Origin: Candidatus Nomurabacteria bacterium
GTDB lineage: Bacteria; Patescibacteriota; Minisyncoccia; Phycocordibacterales; UBA10002
Assembly (NCBI GenBank): GCA_943354745.1
Contig: CALRDB010000036.1
Location: 1 to 9,829 of the forward strand
DNA length: 9,829 nt
Direction: 5' to 3'
A program made the translations under genes and the position numbers. The notes below the pieces were generated by a model. That model saw only the letters and a program-made list of their open reading frames with translations, was not told the DNA's origin and did not search any database. The stretch's first letter is position 1. The number at the start of each line of letters is the position of its first letter. Shown here one piece after another: positions 1 to 6,994 of this stretch.

Positions 1-1
1 T

Positions 2-346
2 ATCGCGGATGACGTGGAGTCGGTCAGAACTCTTGTCTCGAAATTTGTACAAAGGGCTGGACACGACGTGGTACTGGCCGGAGATGGAATCGTTGCCTGC
101 GCAGCCCTTTCTAGTCAGCCCCGCATTGCCGTTGTCATAACAGACTACAGGATGCCGGGTAAGGGAGGGTTGGAAGTTGCTTGCTTGAGCAAGACGCTCA
201 AACCAGATCGTCCCGTAGTGCTTATGAGTGCTGAGATCTGCCAGACAACAGACCACGTTGATATCTTTCTGCGAAAACCCTTAGAGATTACACTCAAGCG
301 GATCTCGGAGATCTTAGTACAGTTTGATACTGATCCCGCCCAGTAG
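2..346 (+). CDS. Single-domain response regulator (receiver), 5' end cut by the window
   Basis: This is a CheY-like receiver domain that accepts a phosphoryl group from a histidine kinase. The reading frame is open to the left edge and reads I-A-D-D-V-E-S-V-R from base 2. The Asp pair (residues 3-4 of the visible part) is the metal-binding acidic pocket, which normally lies 5-10 residues after the true start. The GTG at 14 falls after that pocket, so it cannot be the real start, which lies just outside the window. Other conserved positions are visible: the phospho-acceptor Asp in ITDYRMPG (visible residue 48, codon 143-145), Ser in VLMSAE (residue 76), and the Lys-Pro pair in FLRKPLE (residue 92). 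About 20 residues follow the domain and there is no DNA-binding output, so it probably acts by protein contact, unless a domain precedes it outside the window. It is the only clear plus-strand gene and converges on uvrA. Its kinase partner is unknown; the kinase at 4299-5621 is one candidate. Confidence 0.88.
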   Translation: MADDVESVRTLVSKFVQRAGHDVVLAGDGIVACAALSSQPRIAVVITDYRMPGKGGLEVACLSKTLKPDRPVVLMSAEICQTTDHVDIFLRKPLEITLKRISEILVQFDTDPAQ

Positions 347-361
347 AATAGTTACACACTA

Positions 362-391
362 GAGCCAGGTGTCGCACCTGGCTCATTTTTT
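362..391 (+). terminator. Intrinsic terminator of the receiver gene
   Basis: A perfect 10-bp inverted repeat, GAGCCAGGTG (362-371) and CACCTGGCTC (375-384), has a 3-base TCG loop and is followed by A and six T. It starts 15 bases after the receiver stop codon. The T-run is only on the plus-strand side, so it terminates the receiver gene. The last T overlaps the uvrA stop codon (390-392). On the minus strand the hairpin follows the uvrA stop but has no T-run after it. Confidence 0.93.
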
Positions 392-3059
392 ACCCTAAAG
401 CCTTTTTTAAATATTCGCCGGTATACGACTTTTTACTATTTGCTACCTCCTCAGGTGTGCCCTTCGCAATAATGTTTCCGCCGCCTGTACCCCCGTCTGG
501 ACCAAAGTCAATAATATAGTCGGAACATTTAATAACGTCGAGGTTGTGCTCAATCACAATGACTGTGTTGCCGTGATCGACAAGTTTTTGCAATATTTCT
601 ATAAGCTTCTTAACATCTTCGTAGTGAAGTCCAACGGTCGGTTCGTCCAGCAGGTAAATAGTTTTTTGCACATGAGTTCGGTATAGCTCTGAAGATATCT
701 TCACTCTCTGTGCTTCCCCTCCCGAAAGCGTTGTAGCAGATTGACCGAGTTCAAGATATCCAAGACCAACGTCATTGAGGGTCTTAAGACGATCGGCTAT
801 TGCTGGAATATCCTGAAAGAACGTTAGAGCCTCTTCCACGGTAAGCTCTAGCACATCGTAAACGCTTTTCTTCTTGTACTTTACTTCCAGGGTTTCCTTC
901 ATGAATCGCTTCCCGTTACAAACATCACAAGTTACATAGACCGTAGGCAAAAAATGCATTTCCACCGCAATCTCGCCATTCCCCTGACAGGCCTCACAGC
1001 GTCCGCCCTTCACGTTGAATGAGAACCGACTCGCTCCCCACCCGCGGATGCGCGCTTCTTCACTTCCCGCGAACAACTCACGAACAAAAGTCCATGCTCC
1101 CGTATAGGTCGCAGGATTCGACCGAGGAGTGCGTCCAATAGCTGATTGGTCAATCAATATAGTCCGAGAAACATATTCAGTGCCTGTAAACGACGCCACG
1201 TTAAATACTTCTGCCGTTCGGTAGCGTCTCTCGAGTCGCGCTTGTAGATTCTTATGTAGTATTTCATACATAAACGTGGACTTTCCGGAGCCGGACACAC
1301 CGGTAATGGTGACAAACTTACCGAGTGGGATGTCCACGCTTTGATTTTTGACATTAAACAGGCTCGCTCCACGTATCTTCAAGCTCCCCTTATCCTGTGT
1401 CCGTCTTTCCTTCGGTACCTCAACCTCCTTTTCACCTCGTAAATACGCTAACGTTAATGAATTTGAATCATTTTTCTTCGCACGGAGGAGTTTCTGCAAA
1501 TCGTCAGCTACGACAATTTCCCCACCGTGTACTCCGGCTCCTGGACCTATGTCCACTAAATAATCTGAAGAAAGTATCGTCTCTTCGTCATGTTCTACGA
1601 CGATAATCGTATTGCCAATATCTCGAAGATGCAGAAGTGTCTTAATGAGACGCGTATTATCTTTGGCATGAAGTCCGATGGTAGGCTCATCAAGCACATA
1701 GAGTGCCCCAACAAGGCCCGAGCCAAGTTGTGACGCAAGTCGAATGCGCTGTGCTTCACCGCCAGAGAGTGTGTGGGCACGTCTGTCCAAGGTGAGATAT
1801 TCGATGCCGACATCAACCATAAACTGAAGTCGTGATTCAATTTCTCTAAGTACAACTTTTGCGATATCACGCTCTTTCGGGGTAAGTTTGAGTTCCACAA
1901 AAAAGTCATACGCATCGGCAATTGAAAGGTTCGCAAGTTCAACGATATTTAACCCCTTTTCCTCACTTTCTTTACCGAGAGGAGCTACGGTGGTCGCGCC
2001 AACCCGTACATGCAAGGCTTCTTCACGAAGGCGAGCTCCTTTACAGGTACCACACGCTTCGTCACCGAAAAAATGGCGCGTCCCGAGTCCGTTACATTCA
2101 GTACACGCGCCATATGGAGAGTTAAACGAAAATAAGCGCGGCTCAATTTCCGGGTAAGAAAACCCGTCGTACGGGCACATAAATTTGGCCGAAATAATCT
2201 TACTCTCAAGCGGGGGCGCACCGTTTTCCGTTGCCGGAACCTCAACGCGTAACAAACCTTCAGATTCCTGCAGCGCCCTCTCTATCGCCTCGGGTAAGCG
2301 CTCCTTCACTCCCGTTGCGGAAGCACCTTTCCCCGATAGTTCAGAAAGGAAGAATTCGTCAACAAGAACATCGATACTGTGTTTTTTATGCTTTTCTAAT
2401 ACGATTTGTTCGCGGAGATTCCTTTCTGTGCCATCGACTTTTACTGTTTTATATCCCTTGCCGAGCAGGTCGTAGAGCATCTGATAATATTCGCCTTTTC
2501 GTCCAACCACGAGGGGCGCGTACAGTTTTAGCTTAAGGTCGTTGTATTCAACCCCGAGCACTTTCTTTCCTTTCTTTTCCGATAGGATAGTGTCCACTGA
2601 ATCCAGAACAACCTGTTTGATTTCCTCACTGGAAAGTCGTTTTATTTCTCTTCCACAGAGCAAACAGTAGGGCTTACCAACTCGCGCATAGAGAACACGT
2701 AGGTAATCATAAATTTCCGTAATAGTAGCTACGGTCGATCGGGGATTATTGGAGCGGGATTTCTGGTCGATAGAAATAGCGGGTGAAAGTCCCACAATTT
2801 CGTCCACATCAGGCTTCTGCATTTGCCGAAGAAACTGGCGAGCGTACGCGGACAGTGACTCTACATAGCGCCGTTGTCCTTCAGCAAAGATAGTATCGAA
2901 TGCGAGTGAAGATTTTCCTGAACCCGAAAGACCGGTAAAAACCACCATGGCATTGCGTGGCATTTCAACGGTAATATTTTTGAGGTTATGGGTACGTGCT
3001 CCCTTAACGATTATCTTGCCCGCTCCCACTGATTGTTCGTTTTCCTTTGACATACTCAT
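390..3059 (-). CDS. uvrA: Excinuclease ABC subunit A, compact form lacking most of the insertion domain
   Basis: UvrA is the cytoplasmic ATPase dimer that finds bulky DNA lesions and loads UvrB in nucleotide excision repair. The 889-residue protein shows both ABC modules: Walker A GLSGSGKS (43-50), signature LSGGEAQ (431-437) and Walker B VLDEPT (Asp457-Glu458); then GVSGSGKS (587-594), LSGGEAQ (778-784) and LLDEPT (Asp805-Glu806). The UvrB-binding region (about 130-290) is present and follows a CxxC at 132/135. The C-terminal zinc module has Cys688/691/711/714. Two oddities: the first large zinc module reads C295-P-Y-D298 instead of CxxC before C319/C322, and only nine residues separate NGLG (323-326) from the next CxxC (336/339), where E. 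coli UvrA has about 120. That segment is the insertion domain. The frame is intact and all ATPase motifs remain, so the gene is probably functional. ATG at 3059 and an in-frame ATG two codons later are both possible starts; neither has a Shine-Dalgarno. Confidence 0.98.
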   Translation of the reverse strand: MSMSKENEQSVGAGKIIVKGARTHNLKNITVEMPRNAMVVFTGLSGSGKSSLAFDTIFAEGQRRYVESLSAYARQFLRQMQKPDVDEIVGLSPAISIDQKSRSNNPRSTVATITEIYDYLRVLYARVGKPYCLLCGREIKRLSSEEIKQVVLDSVDTILSEKKGKKVLGVEYNDLKLKLYAPLVVGRKGEYYQMLYDLLGKGYKTVKVDGTERNLREQIVLEKHKKHSIDVLVDEFFLSELSGKGASATGVKERLPEAIERALQESEGLLRVEVPATENGAPPLESKIISAKFMCPYDGFSYPEIEPRLFSFNSPYGACTECNGLGTRHFFGDEACGTCKGARLREEALHVRVGATTVAPLGKESEEKGLNIVELANLSIADAYDFFVELKLTPKERDIAKVVLREIESRLQFMVDVGIEYLTLDRRAHTLSGGEAQRIRLASQLGSGLVGALYVLDEPTIGLHAKDNTRLIKTLLHLRDIGNTIIVVEHDEETILSSDYLVDIGPGAGVHGGEIVVADDLQKLLRAKKNDSNSLTLAYLRGEKEVEVPKERRTQDKGSLKIRGASLFNVKNQSVDIPLGKFVTITGVSGSGKSTFMYEILHKNLQARLERRYRTAEVFNVASFTGTEYVSRTILIDQSAIGRTPRSNPATYTGAWTFVRELFAGSEEARIRGWGASRFSFNVKGGRCEACQGNGEIAVEMHFLPTVYVTCDVCNGKRFMKETLEVKYKKKSVYDVLELTVEEALTFFQDIPAIADRLKTLNDVGLGYLELGQSATTLSGGEAQRVKISSELYRTHVQKTIYLLDEPTVGLHYEDVKKLIEILQKLVDHGNTVIVIEHNLDVIKCSDYIIDFGPDGGTGGGNIIAKGTPEEVANSKKSYTGEYLKKALG

Positions 3060-3067
3060 TACTTTGA

Positions 3068-3096
3068 ATTACGAAACCTACACTTTAGCTTGTCAT
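3068..3096 (-). promoter_or_regulatory. Candidate uvrA promoter giving a nearly leaderless mRNA
   Basis: On the minus strand ATGACA (complement of 3091-3096, 5 of 6 to TTGACA) is followed after 17 bases by CGTAAT (complement of 3068-3073, 4 of 6 to TATAAT). Transcription would begin within a few bases of the uvrA ATG at 3059. The -35 is formed by the end of the repeat-like TGTCATTCCC sequence. The match is only moderate and comes from sequence inspection. Confidence 0.3.
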
Positions 3097-3152
3097 TCCC
3101 GCATTTGCGAGAGCCTGCCCTCGTACCTCGATACAGGGATGACAGAGGCAGG
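3091..3152. repeat. Degenerate REP/dRS3-like inverted repeat
   Basis: TGTCATTCCC (3091-3100) is mirrored by GGGATGACA (3136-3144), with one base missing in the right arm. Right after the left arm is a small inner hairpin, CGCA-TT-TGCG (3100-3109). A second overlapping inverted repeat is CCTGCC (3114-3119) with GGCAGG (3147-3152). The GTCATTCCCGC core resembles dispersed small palindromes found between genes in many bacteria (REP-like elements; Neisseria dRS3 has ATTCCC/GGGAAT ends). Only one copy is visible here, so its repetitive nature is inferred from resemblance. Confidence 0.45.
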
Positions 3153-3389
3153 GAGTTTTGTAACTCACAGTCATTAGATAATGCGGTATCGTACTTATAC
3201 ACCACCAGAAGTCCCCATGGATCGCTCCATAGGGTAAGGTGTTAGACTATTACAGTACCACTCTTTTGAGTAAAATAAAAGCGTTTATGACCCTAGGGTA
3301 AGCCCTGGTTTTAAGGAATAGGCAATACTCGTAAGAATAATTCAAAAACAAATGATGTTTGATGGTTGTGTTCGGGGTCTTCTCGTTGG

Positions 3390-4223
3390 CTACTTTCCAA
3401 CTATCTCTCGTATCACATTCTTCATTTCCTCCACGATTTCATCAAGTGTGACCGTTGCCTTAATGAGGAAACGAGCCGCTCCTAACATCTTTCCCTTCTC
3501 TACGTCCTCACGCTGTCCTAAATTTGAAAGAAGAATAACAGGAATTCGTGCGGTTGCTTCCTTACTCTTGATCTGCTTCAAAATTTCAAAGCCGTCAATA
3601 CCGGAAAGGAGGATATCAAGCAGAATAAGATCAGGTGTTTCAGTTTCAAGTATTTTAAATGCCTGAACACCATCGGTCGCGTGAAATAGTTGGCATCCTT
3701 GCACGGAAAGTTTACGTGCGATAATGTCGCTAAGGAATTTATCATCCTCAACCCACATGATTTTCTTACCTGCGAGCGCGGCCTGATTCCCAGCAGAAGC
3801 TTTTATCTGCTCACCTGATTGGTTTGCGGGGCCATCGGTTGCCTGATTTCGCTGTTTCATTAGTTGTAGTCGGACTTTGGCGATCACTTCCTCCGGATCA
3901 AACTGTGCTTTGACAAGGTAATCCTTTACTCCCAATGCTAATGCACGGTTAATCTCAACTGGCTGTCCGGAATTAGAAACCACGATAACCGGAATCGAAG
4001 AAATTGAAGGGTCTTTCAGTTTCGCCTCCAATACTTCATAGCCGTTCATCTGCGGCAAAATAATATCAAGCAAAACAAGGTCAGGCTTTCCTTCTCGAAG
4101 TTGCTTTAGTCCTGAGACCCCATCACGAGCCAAGGAAGCTTCATACCCCGCGGCCTTAAGCTTTTGCATCAGTACATCTCCGAGAAAGATGTCATCTTCG
4201 ATAACAAGAATTTTTGATGCCAT
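3390..4223 (-). CDS. Tandem-receiver (REC-REC) response regulator without output domain
   Basis: This 277-residue cytoplasmic protein consists of two complete CheY-like receivers joined by a polar Gln/Asn/Ala-rich linker (about 124-152). Receiver 1 has the acidic pair Asp10-Asp11, phospho-acceptor Asp53 in LLDIILP, Ser83 in VVSNS and Lys105 in YLVKA. Receiver 2 has Asp160-Asp161, Asp203 in LLDILLSG, Ser233 in LLSNL and Lys255 in FLIKA. Both appear competent for phosphorylation. No DNA-binding, GGDEF, HD-GYP or other output domain follows, so it probably signals through protein contacts or acts as a phosphate relay or sink. The histidine kinase ends 75 bases upstream on the same strand, which makes it the likely cognate kinase. 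A good candidate promoter in that gap suggests this gene can also be expressed separately. The ATG at 4223 fits the usual distance to the acidic pair; no Shine-Dalgarno is visible. Confidence 0.92.
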   Translation of the reverse strand: MASKILVIEDDIFLGDVLMQKLKAAGYEASLARDGVSGLKQLREGKPDLVLLDIILPQMNGYEVLEAKLKDPSISSIPVIVVSNSGQPVEINRALALGVKDYLVKAQFDPEEVIAKVRLQLMKQRNQATDGPANQSGEQIKASAGNQAALAGKKIMWVEDDKFLSDIIARKLSVQGCQLFHATDGVQAFKILETETPDLILLDILLSGIDGFEILKQIKSKEATARIPVILLSNLGQREDVEKGKMLGAARFLIKATVTLDEIVEEMKNVIREIVGK

Positions 4224-4268
4224 AACGATTTCGAGTGGTTAACGGTGTAATAGAAGTTTTGTAACGTA

Positions 4269-4297
4269 ATTATAAGACTCTGTATTGACAAAGTCCA
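4269..4297 (-). promoter_or_regulatory. Candidate promoter of the REC-REC gene
   Basis: On the minus strand TGGACT (complement of 4292-4297, 4 of 6 to TTGACA) is followed after 17 bases by a perfect TATAAT (complement of 4269-4274). The expected start point, near 4262, would leave a leader of about 39 bases before the ATG at 4223. The -35 lies right after the kinase stop codon and overlaps its first base's neighbours, so kinase and regulator may be co-transcribed and the regulator boosted independently. Confidence 0.5.
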
Positions 4298-4298
4298 T

Positions 4299-5621
4299 CT
4301 AGGTGGAGACGTCAGGATCAGTAGCTGGAACAGTTGAGGTGGCGAGGGGTAACGTAAAGCTAAATGTAACACCTTTGCCCTCTTCGCTTTCAAAAGCTAT
4401 TTTTCCGCCATGGCGCTCAACAATATTCTTCACAATGAAGAGACCAAGACCAGACCCGTCAGTTTCAAGTTTAACGGCGTTTTGCGCCCTAAAAAAGCGA
4501 TTGAAAATGTTTTGTTGTTGTTCCTTCGGGATTCCGATACCATCATCTTTAACCTCGACAAGCACTTCCTTTTGGCTATGTAACAAGAGACTAATCTTAA
4601 TATGCCCACTAGGTTTTGAGTATTTAATGGCGTTATCTAACAAATTCTGAAATACAGCTCGAATCTTCTCCGCATCGCCGCGAACCTTCGGTGCGTCGAG
4701 TGGTTTTGTCGAGAAGTCAATGGCTATTCCTTTGGCGTTGGCTTGCGGTAGTAGTTCAAAAAGTACATTGTCGACGATATCGATAAGTTGCACCGGTTGA
4801 AAAATATATCTTACTTTTCCTGATTCGATGCGGTCAGCACCAAGCATGTCGTTTACAAGTGAAATCATTCGATCGTTACTCTCGTACGCTTTCATGAGAA
4901 ATGTTTTCTGTTCAGTACTGAGCACTCCGAGGTCCCCATTAATAAGAAGATTAAGTGTCCATTTAATGCCCGAAAGCGGGGTCCTTAGTTGATGTGCGAC
5001 CACTGAGATAAATCCTGATTTCACATCATCAAGTTTTCGAAGCTGTTCATTCGCTTGCATAAGCTCGGAGTCGCGCCGAACCAAAATATGAGCCGCTCTT
5101 TCCTGTTCAAAAATTAGCTCCTGTTGCTCTTTGGTACGATCGGCGATTTTACCCTCAAGCTCGTCATTAAGTTTTTGCAACGCAACGGTCTTCTCATTTA
5201 CCATTCGTGTAAGCTCTTCCTTTGAAAGTGTCTTGATCTTCCATTCTTCAAGAAATCCTGAGGGAACAATCGGCGCTACCTCGTGTACAATGACTTCTTC
5301 AGAGAACTGTTTCGATAGCTGGCTTACTGCTTTTTCAAAAACTGAATCAGTAAATGAAAACCCAAAAGCCTTTATACACTCATTCGAGATTCCGATAACA
5401 AGTACCCTCATAGTATCCTCGTCGGCCTCCTCTAATAAGGGAAACCCGTCACTACCTACACGAGGGCTTGTCTGGCGAAGCGAAAAGGCCGATGTAATAA
5501 CATCCCTCACTCGAAGACTACCGAACATACTTTTCGCATGCTCAACTAAAAGAAAACAGAACTGCACCGCAGCATCTTTTGCCTGCGTCGTTTTTTTATT
5601 TTGATGTGAAGAGTTAAACAT
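4299..5621 (-). CDS. Soluble sensor histidine kinase with an unrecognised N-terminal domain
   Basis: This protein of 440 residues has a complete HisKA/HATPase_c core. The H box is VVAHQLRTPLSGIK with the phosphorylated histidine at His210. The N box is FQNLLDNAIKYS (Asn330), the G1 box DDGIGIP (359-365), the F box FNRFFRA (373-379) and the G2 box GSGLGLFIVKNI (389-400). Residues about 135-205 are rich in charged heptads (NEKTVALQKLNDELEGKI and onwards) and should form a coiled coil leading into the dimerisation helices. Residues about 1-130 match no sensor domain I recognise: no clear PAS, GAF or HAMP pattern and no transmembrane helix or signal peptide, so it is predicted to be cytoplasmic. 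The FIST gene lies 81 bases upstream and the REC-REC gene 75 bases downstream, all on the same strand, suggesting one signalling unit. The Ser/Thr/Pro-rich tail after about residue 427 is probably disordered. The ATG start lacks a Shine-Dalgarno. Confidence 0.94.
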   Translation of the reverse strand: MFNSSHQNKKTTQAKDAAVQFCFLLVEHAKSMFGSLRVRDVITSAFSLRQTSPRVGSDGFPLLEEADEDTMRVLVIGISNECIKAFGFSFTDSVFEKAVSQLSKQFSEEVIVHEVAPIVPSGFLEEWKIKTLSKEELTRMVNEKTVALQKLNDELEGKIADRTKEQQELIFEQERAAHILVRRDSELMQANEQLRKLDDVKSGFISVVAHQLRTPLSGIKWTLNLLINGDLGVLSTEQKTFLMKAYESNDRMISLVNDMLGADRIESGKVRYIFQPVQLIDIVDNVLFELLPQANAKGIAIDFSTKPLDAPKVRGDAEKIRAVFQNLLDNAIKYSKPSGHIKISLLLHSQKEVLVEVKDDGIGIPKEQQQNIFNRFFRAQNAVKLETDGSGLGLFIVKNIVERHGGKIAFESEEGKGVTFSFTLPLATSTVPATDPDVST

Positions 5622-5702
5622 GAAATTCTTGAGAAGGCGCTACGGCGACAGGGTTAGACGTTTTCGTAATTGTATCCGTTTGTAGTTGGTATTGCCACAA
5701 GC

Positions 5703-6905
5703 CTATTCGCCTAAAATAACTACCACTATGGTTTCATTATGAAAAACCGAATTGCAGTGTTCCCCGATGCACACCTCTTTTCCAAGAGGAGCGTGCTCGC
5801 CATACGTGTAGAAACCAACAAGAGGAATATCCTGTCCGACGATTTCTTGAACGACATTTATTTCCTCCCCATTACGCTCACCGAAAAGCTTGCTTCTTGC
5901 AACGCTGCTAAAGATGATGACAGCCTTTGGTGTTGCACCAGCAAGCTGAGCAAGCGCGTTTGCAGCAGCTTCACGAGCAACTCGAAGTGCCTCTTCGCGA
6001 CTCCCGATCATAAGCCGTATATCGGAACCCTCGGGGATTTCAGCCGCACAGGTAATCGAACCGGTTGCGTTGGCAAATATGGGATCACGGATGAGGAATT
6101 CATCACTTCCTTTTACGCGCATACCGAGAGGGTACATTATCGCAAGACGAGCAAGTGTCTCCTGCTTTAATTCAGCGGCTTGCTCTGGGCCGAAATACTC
6201 CTCGTACAGGCTGATCGCCGGACGTCCATCCAATTCATGAAGAACGGAACCTTCAGACCGAGTTACTCTTTTGGGAAGTCCGATAGGTATCCATCCATGT
6301 CGGACACCGGTGCCCATTTTAAATGCACCAGAGAGAGCCACGCCAACTACCGCTCCCGAATAAACTTTGTCGTTCAGATACTGAAAGGTTTGGCGAAATT
6401 CAAAGTCATCACCAGCAGCCCCTCCTACAATGGGGACCAAATCACCAAGGCCGCTTATAGCACCTTTGACCACATCGGCTCCGTTACCCGTAATTACGTC
6501 AGAAAGCATTATGCAGGCACCTAACGTTGCCCCCTGAGCCTGTTTCGTTATGGAATCAGCAAGTGCTGCTCCCGCCTGATGCGCCCCTTCACCAATAAGC
6601 TCTCCCACACCTGCAAAAAAAGAAACGCCATCAGCTTTGACCGCCATGATAGCAACAGACGCGCGTGGTACGGGTCCTTCGGTTGTTATTTCTCCAGCAG
6701 TTGAGCAACCAACCAGTAAGGTGTCCATGGTAACAGATCGGATACCTGCAAGCATCTTCTCTTGGTCATACTGAGACGAAGAGAATACAAATAGAATATC
6801 CGCCTTAGGTACGCCAAGACGTTCGAGTGCTTCCTGCGCAGCATTCGCACCTACCGCATGAGAATCATCTCCCTGAGAAAGACCGACACTTGCTTTGATA
6901 CTCAT
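5703..6905 (-). CDS. FIST-domain sensory protein (FIST N plus FIST C)
   Basis: From the ATG at 6905 this is a 400-residue soluble protein. It matches the FIST family, a proposed small-ligand sensor module (possibly for amino acids, known mainly from context) found with two-component and chemotaxis proteins. Recognisable parts are the N-terminal repeat of Ala-rich helices (HAVGANAAQEALERLG), the LLVGCSTAGEI motif around residues 63-73, the GGAAGDD segment that precedes the FIST C half, MYPLGMRV, and the C-terminal IPLVGFYTYGE-APLG motif. It carries no kinase, cyclase or methyl-accepting domain, so it is probably a separate sensor subunit. The kinase encoded 81 bases downstream is the obvious partner, because it lacks a recognised sensor domain; this is inferred from neighbourhood. 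An in-frame GTG at 6923 lies inside a terminator arm, so the ATG at 6905 is preferred. No Shine-Dalgarno is visible at either. Confidence 0.88.
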   Translation of the reverse strand: MSIKASVGLSQGDDSHAVGANAAQEALERLGVPKADILFVFSSSQYDQEKMLAGIRSVTMDTLLVGCSTAGEITTEGPVPRASVAIMAVKADGVSFFAGVGELIGEGAHQAGAALADSITKQAQGATLGACIMLSDVITGNGADVVKGAISGLGDLVPIVGGAAGDDFEFRQTFQYLNDKVYSGAVVGVALSGAFKMGTGVRHGWIPIGLPKRVTRSEGSVLHELDGRPAISLYEEYFGPEQAAELKQETLARLAIMYPLGMRVKGSDEFLIRDPIFANATGSITCAAEIPEGSDIRLMIGSREEALRVAREAAANALAQLAGATPKAVIIFSSVARSKLFGERNGEEINVVQEIVGQDIPLVGFYTYGEHAPLGKEVCIGEHCNSVFHNETIVVVILGE

Positions 6906-6978
6906 AAAAATAAAAGCCGTCACGCGCTACGAGCGGTTGACTAATCAGGTAAGTATAACAGTAAATACCGTGACGGCT
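6906..6978 (-). terminator. Long-loop terminator after uvrB, ending at the FIST start
   Basis: A perfect 10-bp inverted repeat, AGCCGTCACG (6915-6924) and CGTGACGGCT (6969-6978), encloses a 44-base loop. On the minus strand the second arm is followed by TTTATTTTT, which runs straight into the ATG at 6905. The uvrB stop codon (6995-6997) lies 16 bases before the first arm. RNA reading through from uvrB would contain both arms and the U-rich tail. The loop is much longer than in usual intrinsic terminators, which lowers confidence. Confidence 0.6.
6952..6960 (-). promoter_or_regulatory. Candidate extended -10 promoter for the FIST operon, inside the terminator loop
   Basis: On the minus strand the sequence TG-T-TATACT (complement of 6952-6960) matches an extended -10 element (TGnTATAAT, one mismatch). 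No -35 is seen at the normal distance, which is typical for extended -10 promoters. A start near 6945 would give a leader of about 40 bases carrying only the second terminator arm, so RNA begun here could not form the hairpin. Confidence 0.45.
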
Positions 6979-6994
6979 GTGTGGACAAGAACAA

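Larger units (their letters stand above)
3060..3389. other. Intergenic region between the REC-REC gene and uvrA
   Basis: These 330 bases hold no convincing coding frame. They contain a REP-like repeat (3091-3152), a candidate uvrA promoter, and a palindrome ACCCTAGGGT (3290-3299). The palindrome overlaps a 6-bp hairpin, CTAGGG-TAAG-CCCTGG (one G-T pair), followed by four T on the plus strand. No plus-strand gene lies upstream for that hairpin to terminate. I see no strong terminator after the REC-REC stop, so read-through into uvrA cannot be excluded. A short ACTC-TTTT-GAGT palindrome also lies near 3261-3272. Confidence 0.6.

Noticed and set aside
14..16. GTG at 14 as start of the left-edge receiver protein
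   Set aside because: It lies after the Asp-Asp acidic pocket that every receiver needs; the frame continues upstream past the window edge.
3290..3312. Hairpin CTAGGG-TAAG-CCCTGG followed by TTTT as a plus-strand terminator
   Set aside because: Short stem with a wobble pair, weak T-tract and no plus-strand gene upstream; kept only as part of the intergenic description.
3060..3389. LexA/SOS boxes upstream of uvrA, and likewise upstream of uvrB
   Set aside because: I looked for CTG-N10-CAG and GAAC-N4-GTTC palindromes in the gaps before uvrA and uvrB and saw none.
5739..6524. Two plus-strand frames opposite the FIST gene
   Set aside because: They are shadows of the FIST coding sequence, with no family resemblance and no promoter or terminator of their own.
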